Below, piece after piece: positions 16,152 to 24,970 of a stretch of 64,000 nucleotides of DNA. The translations under genes were made by a program, and so were the position numbers. The notes under the pieces are model-generated. The model saw only the letters and a program-made list of their open reading frames with translations. It had not been told where the DNA came from and did no database searches. Positions within the stretch are counted from its first letter, which is position 1. Every line of letters begins with the position of its first letter. Origin of the DNA: Myxosarcina sp. GI1 (GTDB taxonomy: Bacteria > Cyanobacteriota > Cyanobacteriia > Cyanobacteriales > Xenococcaceae); NCBI RefSeq assembly GCF_000756305.1, contig NZ_JRFE01000003.1, forward strand, positions 1 through 64,000. The letters are read 5' to 3'.

Positions 16152-17369
16152 CTATTTATTCAGTAAACCTTCTGCAGCTGCAATTAAATCTTTACTTAGA
16201 TCTTTTAAATCATCGCGGTTATCTAAATAAGTTTTTAGGGCTTCAATAGGATCTAAAGTGTTACCCGCGCCCAGTTCTGGTAGACGAGGACGAGCTAACT
16301 GACTGACTAACTGAGGTTGAATGCTGTAGCTGTGAGCGGTTTTAAGTGCATGGTTGATTGCTGCAATATTAATTAACTCTAGCTGTTCGGAGCGAAGCTT
16401 GTAGATTAATCTTACTACCGCCTCTTCGATTGGCTGTTTGGCGATCGCTGCTAAAATTGCTGCTTGGGGATCTTCTGACTGGGAAAGATCTACTTCTACA
16501 GTACAAAAGGGACGCACTGGTAAAGAGCAAAATTCCCACTCAGCTTTACCCGATCCGATTTCCAGTAAAATGTAGCCTTTATCTTCTTTTTCTTCGCTAA
16601 AGTCTACTCGTTCGATGCTGCCAGGATAGATTACGGGGGGATCGTTGGTGGGGTTGAGATTTTGATGTTTGTGGACGTGTCCCAAAGCTACGTAATCAAA
16701 TTCGGGGCGAATTAACATCGACAGAGGAATAGTAAATCCTTTACCTACTGCCAAAAATTTCTCTGCACCCAAATTAGCCCGATCCGCCATGAGATGACCT
16801 AATAAGACTGTCGGTAAGTTGGGATCTAAACGGCGTATTTCGGCTTCTAAAACTGGCTGAAGAGTTTGTACTAATAGCTGGTTAACTTCGGCAAGATCTA
16901 AGCCTTCGGTTTGAGGACGAGTTAATAGAGTAGAGCGATTCAACCAGGGTAAAGTAATTATTTGAATTTCGCCATTGCGCGTAGTCAGACGATGGGTTGT
17001 TACCGTATCGCCGACGATAAAGCCTGGAACTACCAAGGTGCGATAGATACACAAACTCGCGCCGCCATTGCCCTGAGAATGCTGGTCGTGATTGCCCACT
17101 AGCAACACCGCAGGTATATTAGCATCTGCCAAACGGCGAAACTGACTGGCAAAAGCTTCGTGAATATAGGGGGCGGGGGTAGCATCGGGAAAAGCATCAC
17201 CACCAAACAATACCAGATCTACAGGTTCGGCGATCGCGCGATCGATACAAAGACTGAGGCTGTTGAGGAAATCTTCTAGACGAGTATTAATTCCCGTTTC
17301 GGGATTGATGCGACCGTGTGCGAAGCCGCTACCCATGTGAATATCAGATAGATGAAGGATTTTAATCAT
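16152..17369 (-). CDS. sbcD: Exonuclease subunit SbcD
   Basis: The nuclease subunit of the SbcCD (Mre11-Rad50-type) complex, 405 residues, which opens hairpins and processes DNA ends. Metallophosphoesterase metal-binding motifs are in order: DIHMGS (Asp9, His11), GGD (56-58), GNHD (92-95), GH (191-192) and GHVHKH (230-235). The C-terminal capping domain follows from about residue 270. The sbcC partner is not adjacent and would have to lie elsewhere. It is divergent from vipp1, 162 bp apart. Confidence 0.9.
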   Translation of the reverse strand: MIKILHLSDIHMGSGFAHGRINPETGINTRLEDFLNSLSLCIDRAIAEPVDLVLFGGDAFPDATPAPYIHEAFASQFRRLADANIPAVLLVGNHDQHSQGNGGASLCIYRTLVVPGFIVGDTVTTHRLTTRNGEIQIITLPWLNRSTLLTRPQTEGLDLAEVNQLLVQTLQPVLEAEIRRLDPNLPTVLLGHLMADRANLGAEKFLAVGKGFTIPLSMLIRPEFDYVALGHVHKHQNLNPTNDPPVIYPGSIERVDFSEEKEDKGYILLEIGSGKAEWEFCSLPVRPFCTVEVDLSQSEDPQAAILAAIAKQPIEEAVVRLIYKLRSEQLELINIAAINHALKTAHSYSIQPQLVSQLARPRLPELGAGNTLDPIEALKTYLDNRDDLKDLSKDLIAAAEGLLNK

Positions 17370-17531
17370 TTTGACCTATTTCCTAAAATAGAAGGTAGCC
17401 TAGTGGAATGTGTAACACTAGAAACGTGAAAGTCTATCGCAGTCTAAAGACGCAATTCACGGCGGACTAATATCCTTGAGTTTGCCTAATTTTCACGCTT
17501 TTTGTCAACGAATAAAGGATCTACAGTCATC

Positions 17532-18299
17532 ATGGGATTATTCGATCGTCTTAGCAGAGTGGTTCGAGCTAACGTTAACGACTTAGTTAGCAAAGCCGAA
17601 GACCCCGAAAAAGTTTTAGAACAAGCCGTAATCGATATGCAGGAAGACTTGGTGCAACTTCGCCAAGCCGTTGCCCGCGCGATCGCGACTCAAAAACGAA
17701 CCGAGCAACAGTACAACAAAAATCAGTCTGAAGCTAATACCTGGCAGCAAAGAGCGCAACTAGCTCTTTCTAAGGGTGATGAAAATCTGGCTCGCGAAGC
17801 ATTGGTACGCAAAAAATCTTTTGCCGATACTGCCGCTACTCTAAAAGCGCAGCTAGATCAACAAAGTAAAAACGTCTCTACTCTCAAGCGCAGTTTGATC
17901 GCTTTAGAAAGTAAAATTTCCGAAGCTAAAACCAAAAAAGATATGCTCCGCGCCAGAGCCAATGCTGCTAAAGCTCAAAAACAGCTACAGGATAGCGTCA
18001 ATAATCTGAGTACCAATAGCGCCATGGGAGCCTTCGAGCGTATGGAAGATAAGGTAATGCAGTTAGAAGCAGAATCCGAATCTGCTGCCGAATTAGGCGG
18101 TTCGGGAATCGAGCAACAGTTTGCCCAACTCGAAGCCAGTAGCGGAGTTGATGACGAGCTTGCAGCAATGAAGGCTCAGTTATCTGGTGCTTCTCCAAAA
18201 CAAGAAGCTTTACCTGCTGCCGAAGAATCTGACACATCTCCTAATGATTCGGTAATTGATGCCGAGTTGGACGAACTGCGTTCTCAGCTAGATCGTTAG
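17532..18299 (+). CDS. vipp1: Vipp1/IM30 (PspA family) thylakoid membrane protein
   Basis: An ESCRT-III-like membrane-remodelling protein of 255 residues that forms rings and rods and supports thylakoid biogenesis. The N-terminal amphipathic helix (MGLFDRLSRVVRANVNDLVS) and long coiled-coil region with EDPEKVLEQAVIDMQEDL are diagnostic. The C-terminal extension beyond the PspA core, ending in the short helix VIDAELDELRSQLDR, distinguishes Vipp1 from plain PspA. ATG 17532 is the family start; the open frame extending back to 17502 is not coding. It appears monocistronic. Confidence 0.93.
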   Translation: MGLFDRLSRVVRANVNDLVSKAEDPEKVLEQAVIDMQEDLVQLRQAVARAIATQKRTEQQYNKNQSEANTWQQRAQLALSKGDENLAREALVRKKSFADTAATLKAQLDQQSKNVSTLKRSLIALESKISEAKTKKDMLRARANAAKAQKQLQDSVNNLSTNSAMGAFERMEDKVMQLEAESESAAELGGSGIEQQFAQLEASSGVDDELAAMKAQLSGASPKQEALPAAEESDTSPNDSVIDAELDELRSQLDR

Positions 18300-18628
18300 A
18301 CTAGATCCTTAATGACTTCAATACTGGGAAAAATTTTGTGCGGCATAGTAACAATTGACAATTAATAGATTGCTTTCGCTAGTAGTTAAAGCAGGTATCA
18401 GTGGACTAGGACATAAGTAAAAAACCGTTTAAAAATATTGAAAGCCTTATAGTTTAAAACCTTTGGCTTCTTGCTCCGTCTTTACGCTGAGGTATCCTCA
18501 GCGCAGGCGGTGCGCTTTTATCTTTTAACTTTCGCCTAGCGGTACTAGTTACCTGCTATTTCCATTTTTGACCACAGTTCGATAAAGTTTGTTTAAGGTA
18601 TTCGTCGTTAGATTAGGAGCGAGAAGTA
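18300..18628. other. Spacer between vipp1 and thioredoxin with a hairpin
   Basis: The 329 bp hold no reading frame. A perfect 8-bp hairpin, CGCTGAGG (18485-18492) / CCTCAGCG (18496-18503) with a TAT loop, lies in a GC-richer patch resembling short dispersed palindromes seen elsewhere in the window. The trx promoter presumably lies in 18530-18610. Confidence 0.45.
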
Positions 18629-18952
18629 ATGAGTAAAGTAATTGAAATAGAAGACAAAGAATTCGAGCGAGAAGTACTGACAGCCGATAAAACAGTATTA
18701 GTTTATTTTTGGGCAGACTGGTGTGGTCCCTGCCGTTTGGTTGCCCCTTCGATAAATTGGGCAGCAGACAATTACAGCGATCGCCTGAAAGTAGTTAAGT
18801 TAGAAATGGATACTAATCCTGAATCTGTAGCCAAATGTAAAGTTGAAGGCGTACCAGCTTTGAGATTGTTTAAAGACGATAGCGTCATCTCTTCTCATGA
18901 AGGCGCGATCGGCAAACAGCAACTGCAAACTATGCTCGAAAAACATTTATAA
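18629..18952 (+). CDS. Thioredoxin
   Basis: A 107-residue thioredoxin-fold protein with the canonical active site WCGPC (residues 31-35) in FWADWCGPCRLVAP and the cis-proline segment VEGVPAL. Full-length single-domain thioredoxin, cytoplasmic, reducing target disulfides. Cys at KCKVEG is an extra, non-catalytic cysteine. A GGAG ribosome site lies upstream of ATG 18629. Exact subtype (m-type or a divergent y-type) cannot be decided. Confidence 0.9.
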   Translation: MSKVIEIEDKEFEREVLTADKTVLVYFWADWCGPCRLVAPSINWAADNYSDRLKVVKLEMDTNPESVAKCKVEGVPALRLFKDDSVISSHEGAIGKQQLQTMLEKHL

Positions 18953-18993
18953 CTAATTATTACTCAAACAAAATCTATTTTTAACAGAATTAT

Positions 18994-19017
18994 GGGTGGG
19001 CATAATTTACCCCACCC
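18994..19017 (+). terminator. Terminator-like hairpin after thioredoxin
   Basis: GGGTGGG (18994-19000) pairs perfectly with CCCACCC (19011-19017) around a 10-nt loop, 42 nt after the stop codon. There is no T-tract after it, so termination is only inferred. The following DNA to 19495 is AT-rich with no recognisable gene. Confidence 0.5.
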
Positions 19018-19495
19018 AATAGATTGCCAATTTTGAATTGAAGACTTGCGATCGCCAATTTATTTTTTCTTTTATTGCTGTAAATTAGTCTGTAAATTCT
19101 CCACATCCATAATTTTCAGGCTCGCTACAGCTATCTTTACAAAATGGAAATTACAGTAAGCGTTAACTAATTTGACGCAACTCTAAGTGCCTATAGCACA
19201 ATACAGCTTACAAAATACAGAATTTCAAACCATATTTAAGTAATTTTCAAAGTCGTACAGCTTTGCTCGAACACGACTGAAAAATATCTGGTAATAAAAA
19301 ATTTTGTGTGAGGTTTACACGATATTGGTAGCAATAATGTAGTATTTCTACACGCTATCATTATATTTACGTAGCAAACTTTGCTAACTCTTCAATAAAT
19401 AGTTATAAACACTTAGATATAATTGCTTACATGAGAAGCAAACAAATATTTATAAATTTTTTTGTCTAAATCGACAAAAAAACCGAAAAATTATA
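19018..19495. other. AT-rich intergenic region
   Basis: This 478-bp stretch contains no reading frame of note and no clear hairpin. It presumably includes the promoter of the small membrane protein gene at 19496. Confidence 0.4.
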
Positions 19496-19846
19496 ATGAA
19501 AAAAACTAACGCTAAAAAAGATTTATTTTTACTTTTAAAAAACAATTTAGTTCAATTTGTTGTCGGAATGTTAGCCTGTTGTTTTTTCTTAAAACTAGCT
19601 ACACACATACCAGACCGTTTTTTTGCTACAACATTTAAAACATTTGGATTTGGAATTTTTTTTTATTGGACGACACCTTTTGTCGTTTACTGGTTGGCTT
19701 ATGTTAGTGCCAGCAAACTGAAAAAAGTAAGTTTGATAATAACAACTTTAATAGTAGGAACTTATAGCTATATTTTTTGGGATTCTTATTTCTTTTTTAA
19801 AGAGTTAATGAACTGGATTATAACCAAGCCAAGCGTAACTTACTAA
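19496..19846 (+). CDS. Small membrane protein of unknown function
   Basis: A 116-residue protein with a lysine-rich start (MKKTNAKKD) and about three hydrophobic segments at residues 19-35, 47-69 and 78-97. It is rich in Phe and Tyr. It is more AT-rich than neighbours and no family is recognised; a recently acquired or fast-evolving gene is possible. The good ATG, aromatic-rich TM pattern and absence of a competing frame support it. Confidence 0.5.
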   Translation: MKKTNAKKDLFLLLKNNLVQFVVGMLACCFFLKLATHIPDRFFATTFKTFGFGIFFYWTTPFVVYWLAYVSASKLKKVSLIITTLIVGTYSYIFWDSYFFFKELMNWIITKPSVTY

Positions 19847-20072
19847 TTTTGAAAGATGTCGCTAAAAACAATACAAAGTTATGCAATAGGTAGATGAGCG
19901 ATCGCCAAGGTAGGTGTAAATAATATAGCTTACTATGTTACTTATGTCTGACTTATCCTGCCATGCAATAAATTAACTGCTGATTTATCGCCTATGGTAA
20001 AATATTTCCGAAATACCATAAACTTAAATATCGACTACTTAACTTTAGCCCACGCTCTATATTTGGTAAAAC

Positions 20073-20588
20073 ATGGCAGAGGAAACTAACAAGCAAGAAG
20101 AAGGTAAAGAGGCAAAAGCAAAATCAGCAGAAGAAACTAACAAGCAAGAAGGTAAAGATACAAAAGCAAAATCAGCAGCTAAAAACAAGCCTGCTGATAA
20201 AAAAAAGCAAGAAAAGCCAGAAGATAAGCCCTTTACTGAATTTATTGAAGAATACTTTACTCCCGCACTGCAAAAAGCGTTTGCTGATGAAGGGATTGAA
20301 GATATAAATTTAACCTTTACCAAGCAAAATATAACTTTAGAAGGAGCAGAATTAAACGATGAATGTTGGCAGGTAATCGGTAACTGGCAACAAGGTAAAC
20401 GTCAGTTCAAACTTTATTTTCCAGAAGAAGATATCACGGGGAAAAAAGCCTTTTCCTATTCTGCTGGCGGTGCTAAACCTAGCACGATTGAGTCCTTTAT
20501 GATTGACGAACGTAAAGTAACTTTAGATTTATTAGTTATGTATGTTTTGCAGCGTCTTAACGCTCAAAAATGGTTAACTAGAAACTAA
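20073..20588 (+). CDS. DUF2996 family protein
   Basis: A 171-residue protein. Residues 1-50 are a Lys/Glu/Ala-rich disordered tail containing a tandem repeat (AEETNKQEEGKEAKAKS at 2-18 and AEETNKQEGKDTKAKS at 19-34). From residue 53 a compact domain follows (FTEFIEEYFTPALQKAFADE, WQVIGNWQQGKRQFKLYF, PSTIESFMIDERKVTLDLL) that I assign to DUF2996, a family restricted to cyanobacteria and plastids. The function is unknown. Such repeats in the tail vary freely between species. Confidence 0.82.
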   Translation: MAEETNKQEEGKEAKAKSAEETNKQEGKDTKAKSAAKNKPADKKKQEKPEDKPFTEFIEEYFTPALQKAFADEGIEDINLTFTKQNITLEGAELNDECWQVIGNWQQGKRQFKLYFPEEDITGKKAFSYSAGGAKPSTIESFMIDERKVTLDLLVMYVLQRLNAQKWLTRN

Positions 20589-20793
20589 GAGCGCGTGCGA
20601 TCGCAGTATGCGCGCTGCCTTTGGCAATCGCGAAGCGAATGTTGTCGGGCTTATTGCTCTCTGCAAGCTGCTTTAAAAATCGCTCATTTTTTAATAATAG
20701 GCGGTAAGCAATTTTACATTTGTTTATTTCAAAATACTAATATGGTCTATTTTGTGATGTAATTGTCATAAATATTACTAATATTTACTTGAG

Positions 20794-21177
20794 ATGCGCG
20801 TATATATATTGCTATTTAATGCCAGAACCGAAAATGAGGGAATTCATACCATTCAGATCGGCGATCGCAACACCATACTAATGTTTAAAGAGGAAGATGA
20901 CGCGCTTCGTTATGCAGGGTTACTAGAAGCACAAGATTTTCCCGCTCCTTCAGTAGAAGCAATAGATTCTGAAGAAGTAGAAGCATTCTGCCGTCAAAGC
21001 GACTATGGTTGGGAAATTGTCGATAGCGAAAAATTAGCAGTTCCTCCCGAGAAAAACGTCGAGCAACCAGATTGGAATGACGAAGAGCCACCAACTGCCA
21101 ATGAAACTTCGTCCAATTCCTCGCTCGCAGAAGCCGAACTAGAACGAATTCGCCAACAGCTAGAAGGACTTTTATAA
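20794..21177 (+). CDS. DUF3110 family protein
   Basis: A 127-residue cytoplasmic protein. The N-terminal domain (MRVYILLFNARTENEGIHTI, then FKEEDDALRYAGLLEAQDFP and FCRQSDYGWEIV) matches DUF3110, a cyanobacterial/plastid family of unknown function. The tail is acidic and Pro/Ser-rich, ending in a helix (AEAELERIRQQLEGLL). It lies 60 bp before murQ on the same strand and may be co-transcribed with it. The spacer before it (20589-20793) carries a short GC-rich palindromic patch around 20589-20640. Confidence 0.82.
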   Translation: MRVYILLFNARTENEGIHTIQIGDRNTILMFKEEDDALRYAGLLEAQDFPAPSVEAIDSEEVEAFCRQSDYGWEIVDSEKLAVPPEKNVEQPDWNDEEPPTANETSSNSSLAEAELERIRQQLEGLL

Positions 21178-21237
21178 TTTGGTTAATAATAGGAATCGAG
21201 TCCGTTTGGCGATCGCTAAAATTTGAGATAACAGAGG

Positions 21238-22152
21238 ATGAAAGACAATTTACCATCGAGAGGACATCTTCTAACCGAACGCACAAATTCTCGCAGCAGC
21301 AATCTAGATCGCCTGTCTACATTAGAACTAGTCGATTTGTTCAATCAAGAAGATCGCCAAACTATAGAAGCAATTGCCAAAGCAAGAGTTCAACTAGCAG
21401 AAGCGATCGAGCTTACCGCCAGTTCGCTAAGCCAGGGAGGGAGACTATTTTATGTTGGTGCGGGTACTAGCGGTAGATTGGGAGTTTTAGATGCAGCCGA
21501 ATGTCCTCCAACTTTTTGCACCCCTCCAGAATTAATTCGAGGAATTATTGCTGGAGGCGACGATGCCCTGGTCAAAAGTTCTGAAGCTTTAGAAGATAGC
21601 CAGTCAGACGGTAAAAATGTCATTTTTAGCGAATCCATAACCAAATTTGATGTAGTTGTAGGGATCACTGCGGGAGGAACTACACCTTTTGTACATGGAG
21701 CGTTGCAGGCTGCCAAAGAGTTAGACGCAGCTACTATTGCTATAAGCTGCGTTAGTGCCGAACAAGTTCCTATAGATGCCGATATCGATATCCGTTTGTT
21801 AGTAGGACCAGAAATCTTAACAGGCTCTACCAGACTCAAAGCAGGAACCGTTACAAAAATGGCGTTGAATATTCTTTCTACAGGAGTTATGGTGCGTCTA
21901 GGCAAAGTATACGGCAATCGCATGATTGATGTAGCCGTAACCAACAGCAAATTACACGATCGCGCCTTGAGAATAATTAGCGATCTTACAGACTTAGATC
22001 GTCAAGAAGCAGAACAATTGTTACAGCGCAGCAATAAAAAAGTCAAACTAGCTCTATTAATGTACTGGACTGGTTTGGATGCAACGGCAGCATCCGAACT
22101 ACTATTACAAAACAACGGTAATCTTAGAGCTGCTCTACACAGTGTGCAATGA
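21238..22152 (+). CDS. murQ: N-acetylmuramic acid 6-phosphate etherase MurQ
   Basis: A 304-residue etherase that splits the D-lactyl ether of MurNAc-6-phosphate to give GlcNAc-6-phosphate, used in cell-wall recycling. The SIS fold carries the signature VGAGTSGRLGVLDAAECPP, with GLIRGIIAGG-like PELIRGIIAGGDDAL and EDSQSDG after it, and LTGSTRLKAGTVTKMALN. The C-terminal helical domain (VKLALLMYWTGLDATAASEL) is present. Full length. It follows DUF3110 closely. Confidence 0.94.
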   Translation: MKDNLPSRGHLLTERTNSRSSNLDRLSTLELVDLFNQEDRQTIEAIAKARVQLAEAIELTASSLSQGGRLFYVGAGTSGRLGVLDAAECPPTFCTPPELIRGIIAGGDDALVKSSEALEDSQSDGKNVIFSESITKFDVVVGITAGGTTPFVHGALQAAKELDAATIAISCVSAEQVPIDADIDIRLLVGPEILTGSTRLKAGTVTKMALNILSTGVMVRLGKVYGNRMIDVAVTNSKLHDRALRIISDLTDLDRQEAEQLLQRSNKKVKLALLMYWTGLDATAASELLLQNNGNLRAALHSVQ

Positions 22153-22201
22153 GCAATTAGCAATTATCAACAGATCGGTAAACACTGTTCATTGCTCATT
22201 G
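22147..22201 (+). terminator. Inverted repeat at the end of murQ
   Basis: CAATGAGCAAT (22147-22157, overlapping the murQ stop) is the exact reverse complement of ATTGCTCATTG (22191-22201), with a 33-nt loop. It could terminate murQ, but the right half belongs to a dispersed repeat, so it may simply be a repeat insertion. Confidence 0.4.
22163..22201 (-). repeat. 39-bp dispersed repeat, copy 1
   Basis: Reverse complemented, this matches 48212-48250 at 36 of 39 positions (core AGTGTTTACCGATC, then GTTGATAAT). Both copies lie just past gene ends (murQ here, glcD there). Shorter relatives built from caatgagcaatgaac units occur at 56755-56795. Confidence 0.75.
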
Positions 22202-22279
22202 TATTAACTTCTCGGTAATTATTCTTATAAAATAGTGTTGTAATTCCTAATGGTTTACTCCTACTCAAATAAATAGCTA

Positions 22280-23782
22280 ATGTTTAATGAATCGCAATCT
22301 CCGCTAGTTTTTTTCTTAATTGCTGTCGTCTTTGTAATTTTGCTTTGGGGTTACAATCGAGCCAAAGAATATGGCAGACTGGGAATTTTAGGATGGTTGC
22401 AATCAGTAGTCCTGACTGCTCCTTGGCTACTGTTTTTTAGCTTATTTGCTCTGGGAATTTACATCAACATAGTAGGAATACTATTTTTATTTATTGCCTC
22501 AGTTGCAGTTTATATTTGGTTGGGCAGAAAATTAAGAGCCGCAGGACAAGAAGAATTTCTCAAGGAAAAAGCCGCAGCCAGAATCAAAGCCGAAGCGATT
22601 AAAGAGGCAGAATCTTCCGAGTCAACAGATTCTGGAACCGATTTAATGTTATCGGCACTCACACCAATTCCCGAAGACGATATCGCTAAACTTAAAGAAA
22701 TTTTTAGTATTGATACCTTCTTCGCTACCGAAACAATTCTCGAAGGCAATGGAGCGATTTTTCGCGGTAATCTGCGAAACGATCCCGAAACAGCACATTC
22801 GATGATGAGCGAAAAGCTAGAAAAGCTATTTGGAGAAAAATATCGTCTGTTTTTAGTTAATAATCCCAACCAAAAGCCTGTAGTAGTAATTTTACCTAGC
22901 TCGAACGATCCCCAACCTACTACCCTGGCTCAAAAAAATCTTGCTTTAGTTTTGTTTATTGCTACCGTCGTTACAAGTTTAGAAGCAGCTAGTTTACTGT
23001 TAGGTTTCGATTTATTTAGCGATTTTAGTCGCTACGGGGAAACCATTCCTTTGGGTATTGGCTTATGGAGCGTACTAATCGCTCATGAAATTGGGCATCG
23101 CGTTTTAGCCAAACGTAATAACATTCGTCTTAGCATTCCTTTTTTCATTCCCACCTGGCAAATTGGTTCTTTTGGGGCAATTACTCGTTTTGAATCTTTG
23201 TTGCCCAACCGCTCTACCTTGTTTGATATTGCTCTGGCAGGACCGGCAGTAGGAGGAATTGTTTCTCTAATACTGCTAATGTTAGGCTTGGTTTTATCTC
23301 ATTCTGGCAGTCTGTTTCAGTTGCCTACAGAATTTTTTCGCAGTTCGATTTTAGTCGGTGCTTTGGCAAAAACTGTTTTAGGTTCGTCTTTAGAAGCAGC
23401 AATTGTCGATATCCACCCTCTAGTCATAGTAGGTTGGCTGGGTTTGGTAATTACAGCTTTAAATCTCTTGCCAGCAGGTAAGTTAGATGGCGGCAGAATC
23501 GTTCACGCTATTTACGGACGTAAAATTGCTCGGCGTACCACCGTAGCTACATTAATTGTTTTAGGTATTGTTTCATTATTCAATCCTACCAATCCCATTC
23601 CGCTTTATTGGGCGATATTAATTTTGTTTCTACAGCGCGATTTAGAACGCCCCGTAATGAACGAATTAACAGAACCAAACGATACTAGGGCTGCTTGGGG
23701 TTTACTGGCACTATTTCTGATGTTAGCTACGCTAATTCCTTTAAGTTCCACCTTAGCTCTACGTTTGGGTATTGGTGGATGA
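22280..23782 (+). CDS. Site-2 protease family zinc metalloprotease (EGY-like)
   Basis: A 500-residue intramembrane protease like plant EGY1 and its cyanobacterial relatives. Two N-terminal hydrophobic segments (residues 8-26 and 48-80) are followed by a charged linker and a soluble domain (about 130-210). The membrane catalytic core then carries HEIGH at 269-273 and the second motif NLLPAGKLDGGR (395-406), where Asp403 is the third zinc ligand. It is predicted to cut membrane-anchored substrates; targets are unknown. ATG 22280 fits. It stands alone between murQ and a lipoprotein gene. Confidence 0.9.
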   Translation: MFNESQSPLVFFLIAVVFVILLWGYNRAKEYGRLGILGWLQSVVLTAPWLLFFSLFALGIYINIVGILFLFIASVAVYIWLGRKLRAAGQEEFLKEKAAARIKAEAIKEAESSESTDSGTDLMLSALTPIPEDDIAKLKEIFSIDTFFATETILEGNGAIFRGNLRNDPETAHSMMSEKLEKLFGEKYRLFLVNNPNQKPVVVILPSSNDPQPTTLAQKNLALVLFIATVVTSLEAASLLLGFDLFSDFSRYGETIPLGIGLWSVLIAHEIGHRVLAKRNNIRLSIPFFIPTWQIGSFGAITRFESLLPNRSTLFDIALAGPAVGGIVSLILLMLGLVLSHSGSLFQLPTEFFRSSILVGALAKTVLGSSLEAAIVDIHPLVIVGWLGLVITALNLLPAGKLDGGRIVHAIYGRKIARRTTVATLIVLGIVSLFNPTNPIPLYWAILILFLQRDLERPVMNELTEPNDTRAAWGLLALFLMLATLIPLSSTLALRLGIGG

Positions 23783-24033
23783 TGATTGAATATGTTTTGA
23801 GCTAACTTTCAAAGAACTGAATTTTATAGTAATTTATGACTCACTTCTGTTGCAATCAATGCTCAATCTTAGCCGTCGCATCCTCGATTTTCTTTGGAAC
23901 GAGCGATAGTAATGCTGAAAAACCAGTATGCTGCTAGGATGGTCGAACTAAAAATAGTTCGGTAATAAGCGTGCCAGTAGGAGATGATATTTGAAACATC
24001 TTTATGAGCCACTAATTACTTTCTATAGAGATT

Positions 24034-24708
24034 GTGCCTAAACAAAACATAAGCTCGATGGCTTTATCTACCTCAAGCCTACTTTTACTGTTATGGTTTG
24101 CTGCTTGTAGCAACACATCCTCAGATACTGTCAGTGGCAGTGAAACAAATAACTTACAGACGACAGTAAAAGACACAGAATCTTCACTTACTGAAAGAGA
24201 AGCCGCAGACAATATTGCAGTCGAAACGGAAACAGAAAATTTGACAGACACATTACTCGCCTTGTCTGGAGATGGTTTATTGCTTATTGACGAGCAGTCG
24301 GGAAAAACACAAACTATTCCTTTTGATACAGATATTGCTACTTCAACTGTTGCGATTTCTTCTGTCTTAGGAGAACCAATGCAAAAAAACCGAAACAGTG
24401 AATGTTCAGCAGGAGCGATGAGTTTCATCACTTGGTCTAATGGCTTGAGCATAAATGCAATTAAGGATCGCTTTGTTGGCTGGACAGTGCATCAAAATAC
24501 TGAGAGTGCGAATCTAACAACAGTAAATAATATTGGCTTGGGCAAAACGCTTGCTGATTTGGAAGCAAATTATAATGTTGAAGTGACAGAAAGTACTTTA
24601 GGCATAGAGTTTGTAGCATCAGACAGTCTATTTGGTTTGCTTTCTGCAAATAAGCCAGATGGTATTATCATCAATTTGTGGTCTGGCATAGCCTGTAATT
24701 TTCGCTAG
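24034..24708 (+). CDS. Putative lipoprotein of unknown function
   Basis: A 224-residue protein. The N-terminus has a hydrophobic run (STSSLLLLLWFAAC) with a lipobox-like WFAAC, so lipid attachment at the Cys is likely. A Ser/Thr/Glu-rich linker (residues 26-75) leads to a C-terminal domain with LVGWTVHQN-like FVGWTVHQNTESANL, LGKTLADLEANYNVEV and IINLWSGIACNF. The motif GKTLADLE resembles small periplasmic domains of unknown role. GTG 24034 was kept since it supplies a Lys before the hydrophobic run; ATG 24058 is an equally possible start. Confidence 0.7.
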   Translation: MPKQNISSMALSTSSLLLLLWFAACSNTSSDTVSGSETNNLQTTVKDTESSLTEREAADNIAVETETENLTDTLLALSGDGLLLIDEQSGKTQTIPFDTDIATSTVAISSVLGEPMQKNRNSECSAGAMSFITWSNGLSINAIKDRFVGWTVHQNTESANLTTVNNIGLGKTLADLEANYNVEVTESTLGIEFVASDSLFGLLSANKPDGIIINLWSGIACNFR

Positions 24709-24829
24709 AAGCTAACACTGTCTTCCGTTTCCGAACCTAGAGATAGTTAGTAGAATACGAGCAAAGATTAGCAGACTAAGAATTTCAGGCAACACAGCTA
24801 CAGAAGAAATTAAATGATATTGAAAATGT

Positions 24830-24861
24830 GTAGCGAAGCTATGCCGTAGGCTTATCGCTAC
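24830..24861. repeat. REP-like palindrome
   Basis: GTAGCGA (24830-24836) and TCGCTAC (24855-24861) form an inverted repeat with further pairing AGC/GCT inside. The form, gtagcgaagctatgccgtag followed by its partner arm, looks like a dispersed palindromic repeat. The rest of 24709-24970 has no gene; a tandem of gactaggaga-like units is at 24932-24963. Confidence 0.5.
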
Positions 24862-24970
24862 CTTTTCAATAGCAGTGAAGTACAGAGGGACAATACCATT
24901 TCTCTTTAATCTAATAACAAATAATTTTAAGACTGGGAGACCAAGAGACTAGGAGACGAGGAGAAATAAG

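Noticed and set aside
21450-21950. 166-codon minus-strand frame opposite murQ
   Set aside because: It lies wholly inside murQ, which has full catalytic motifs; the antisense protein has no recognisable features.
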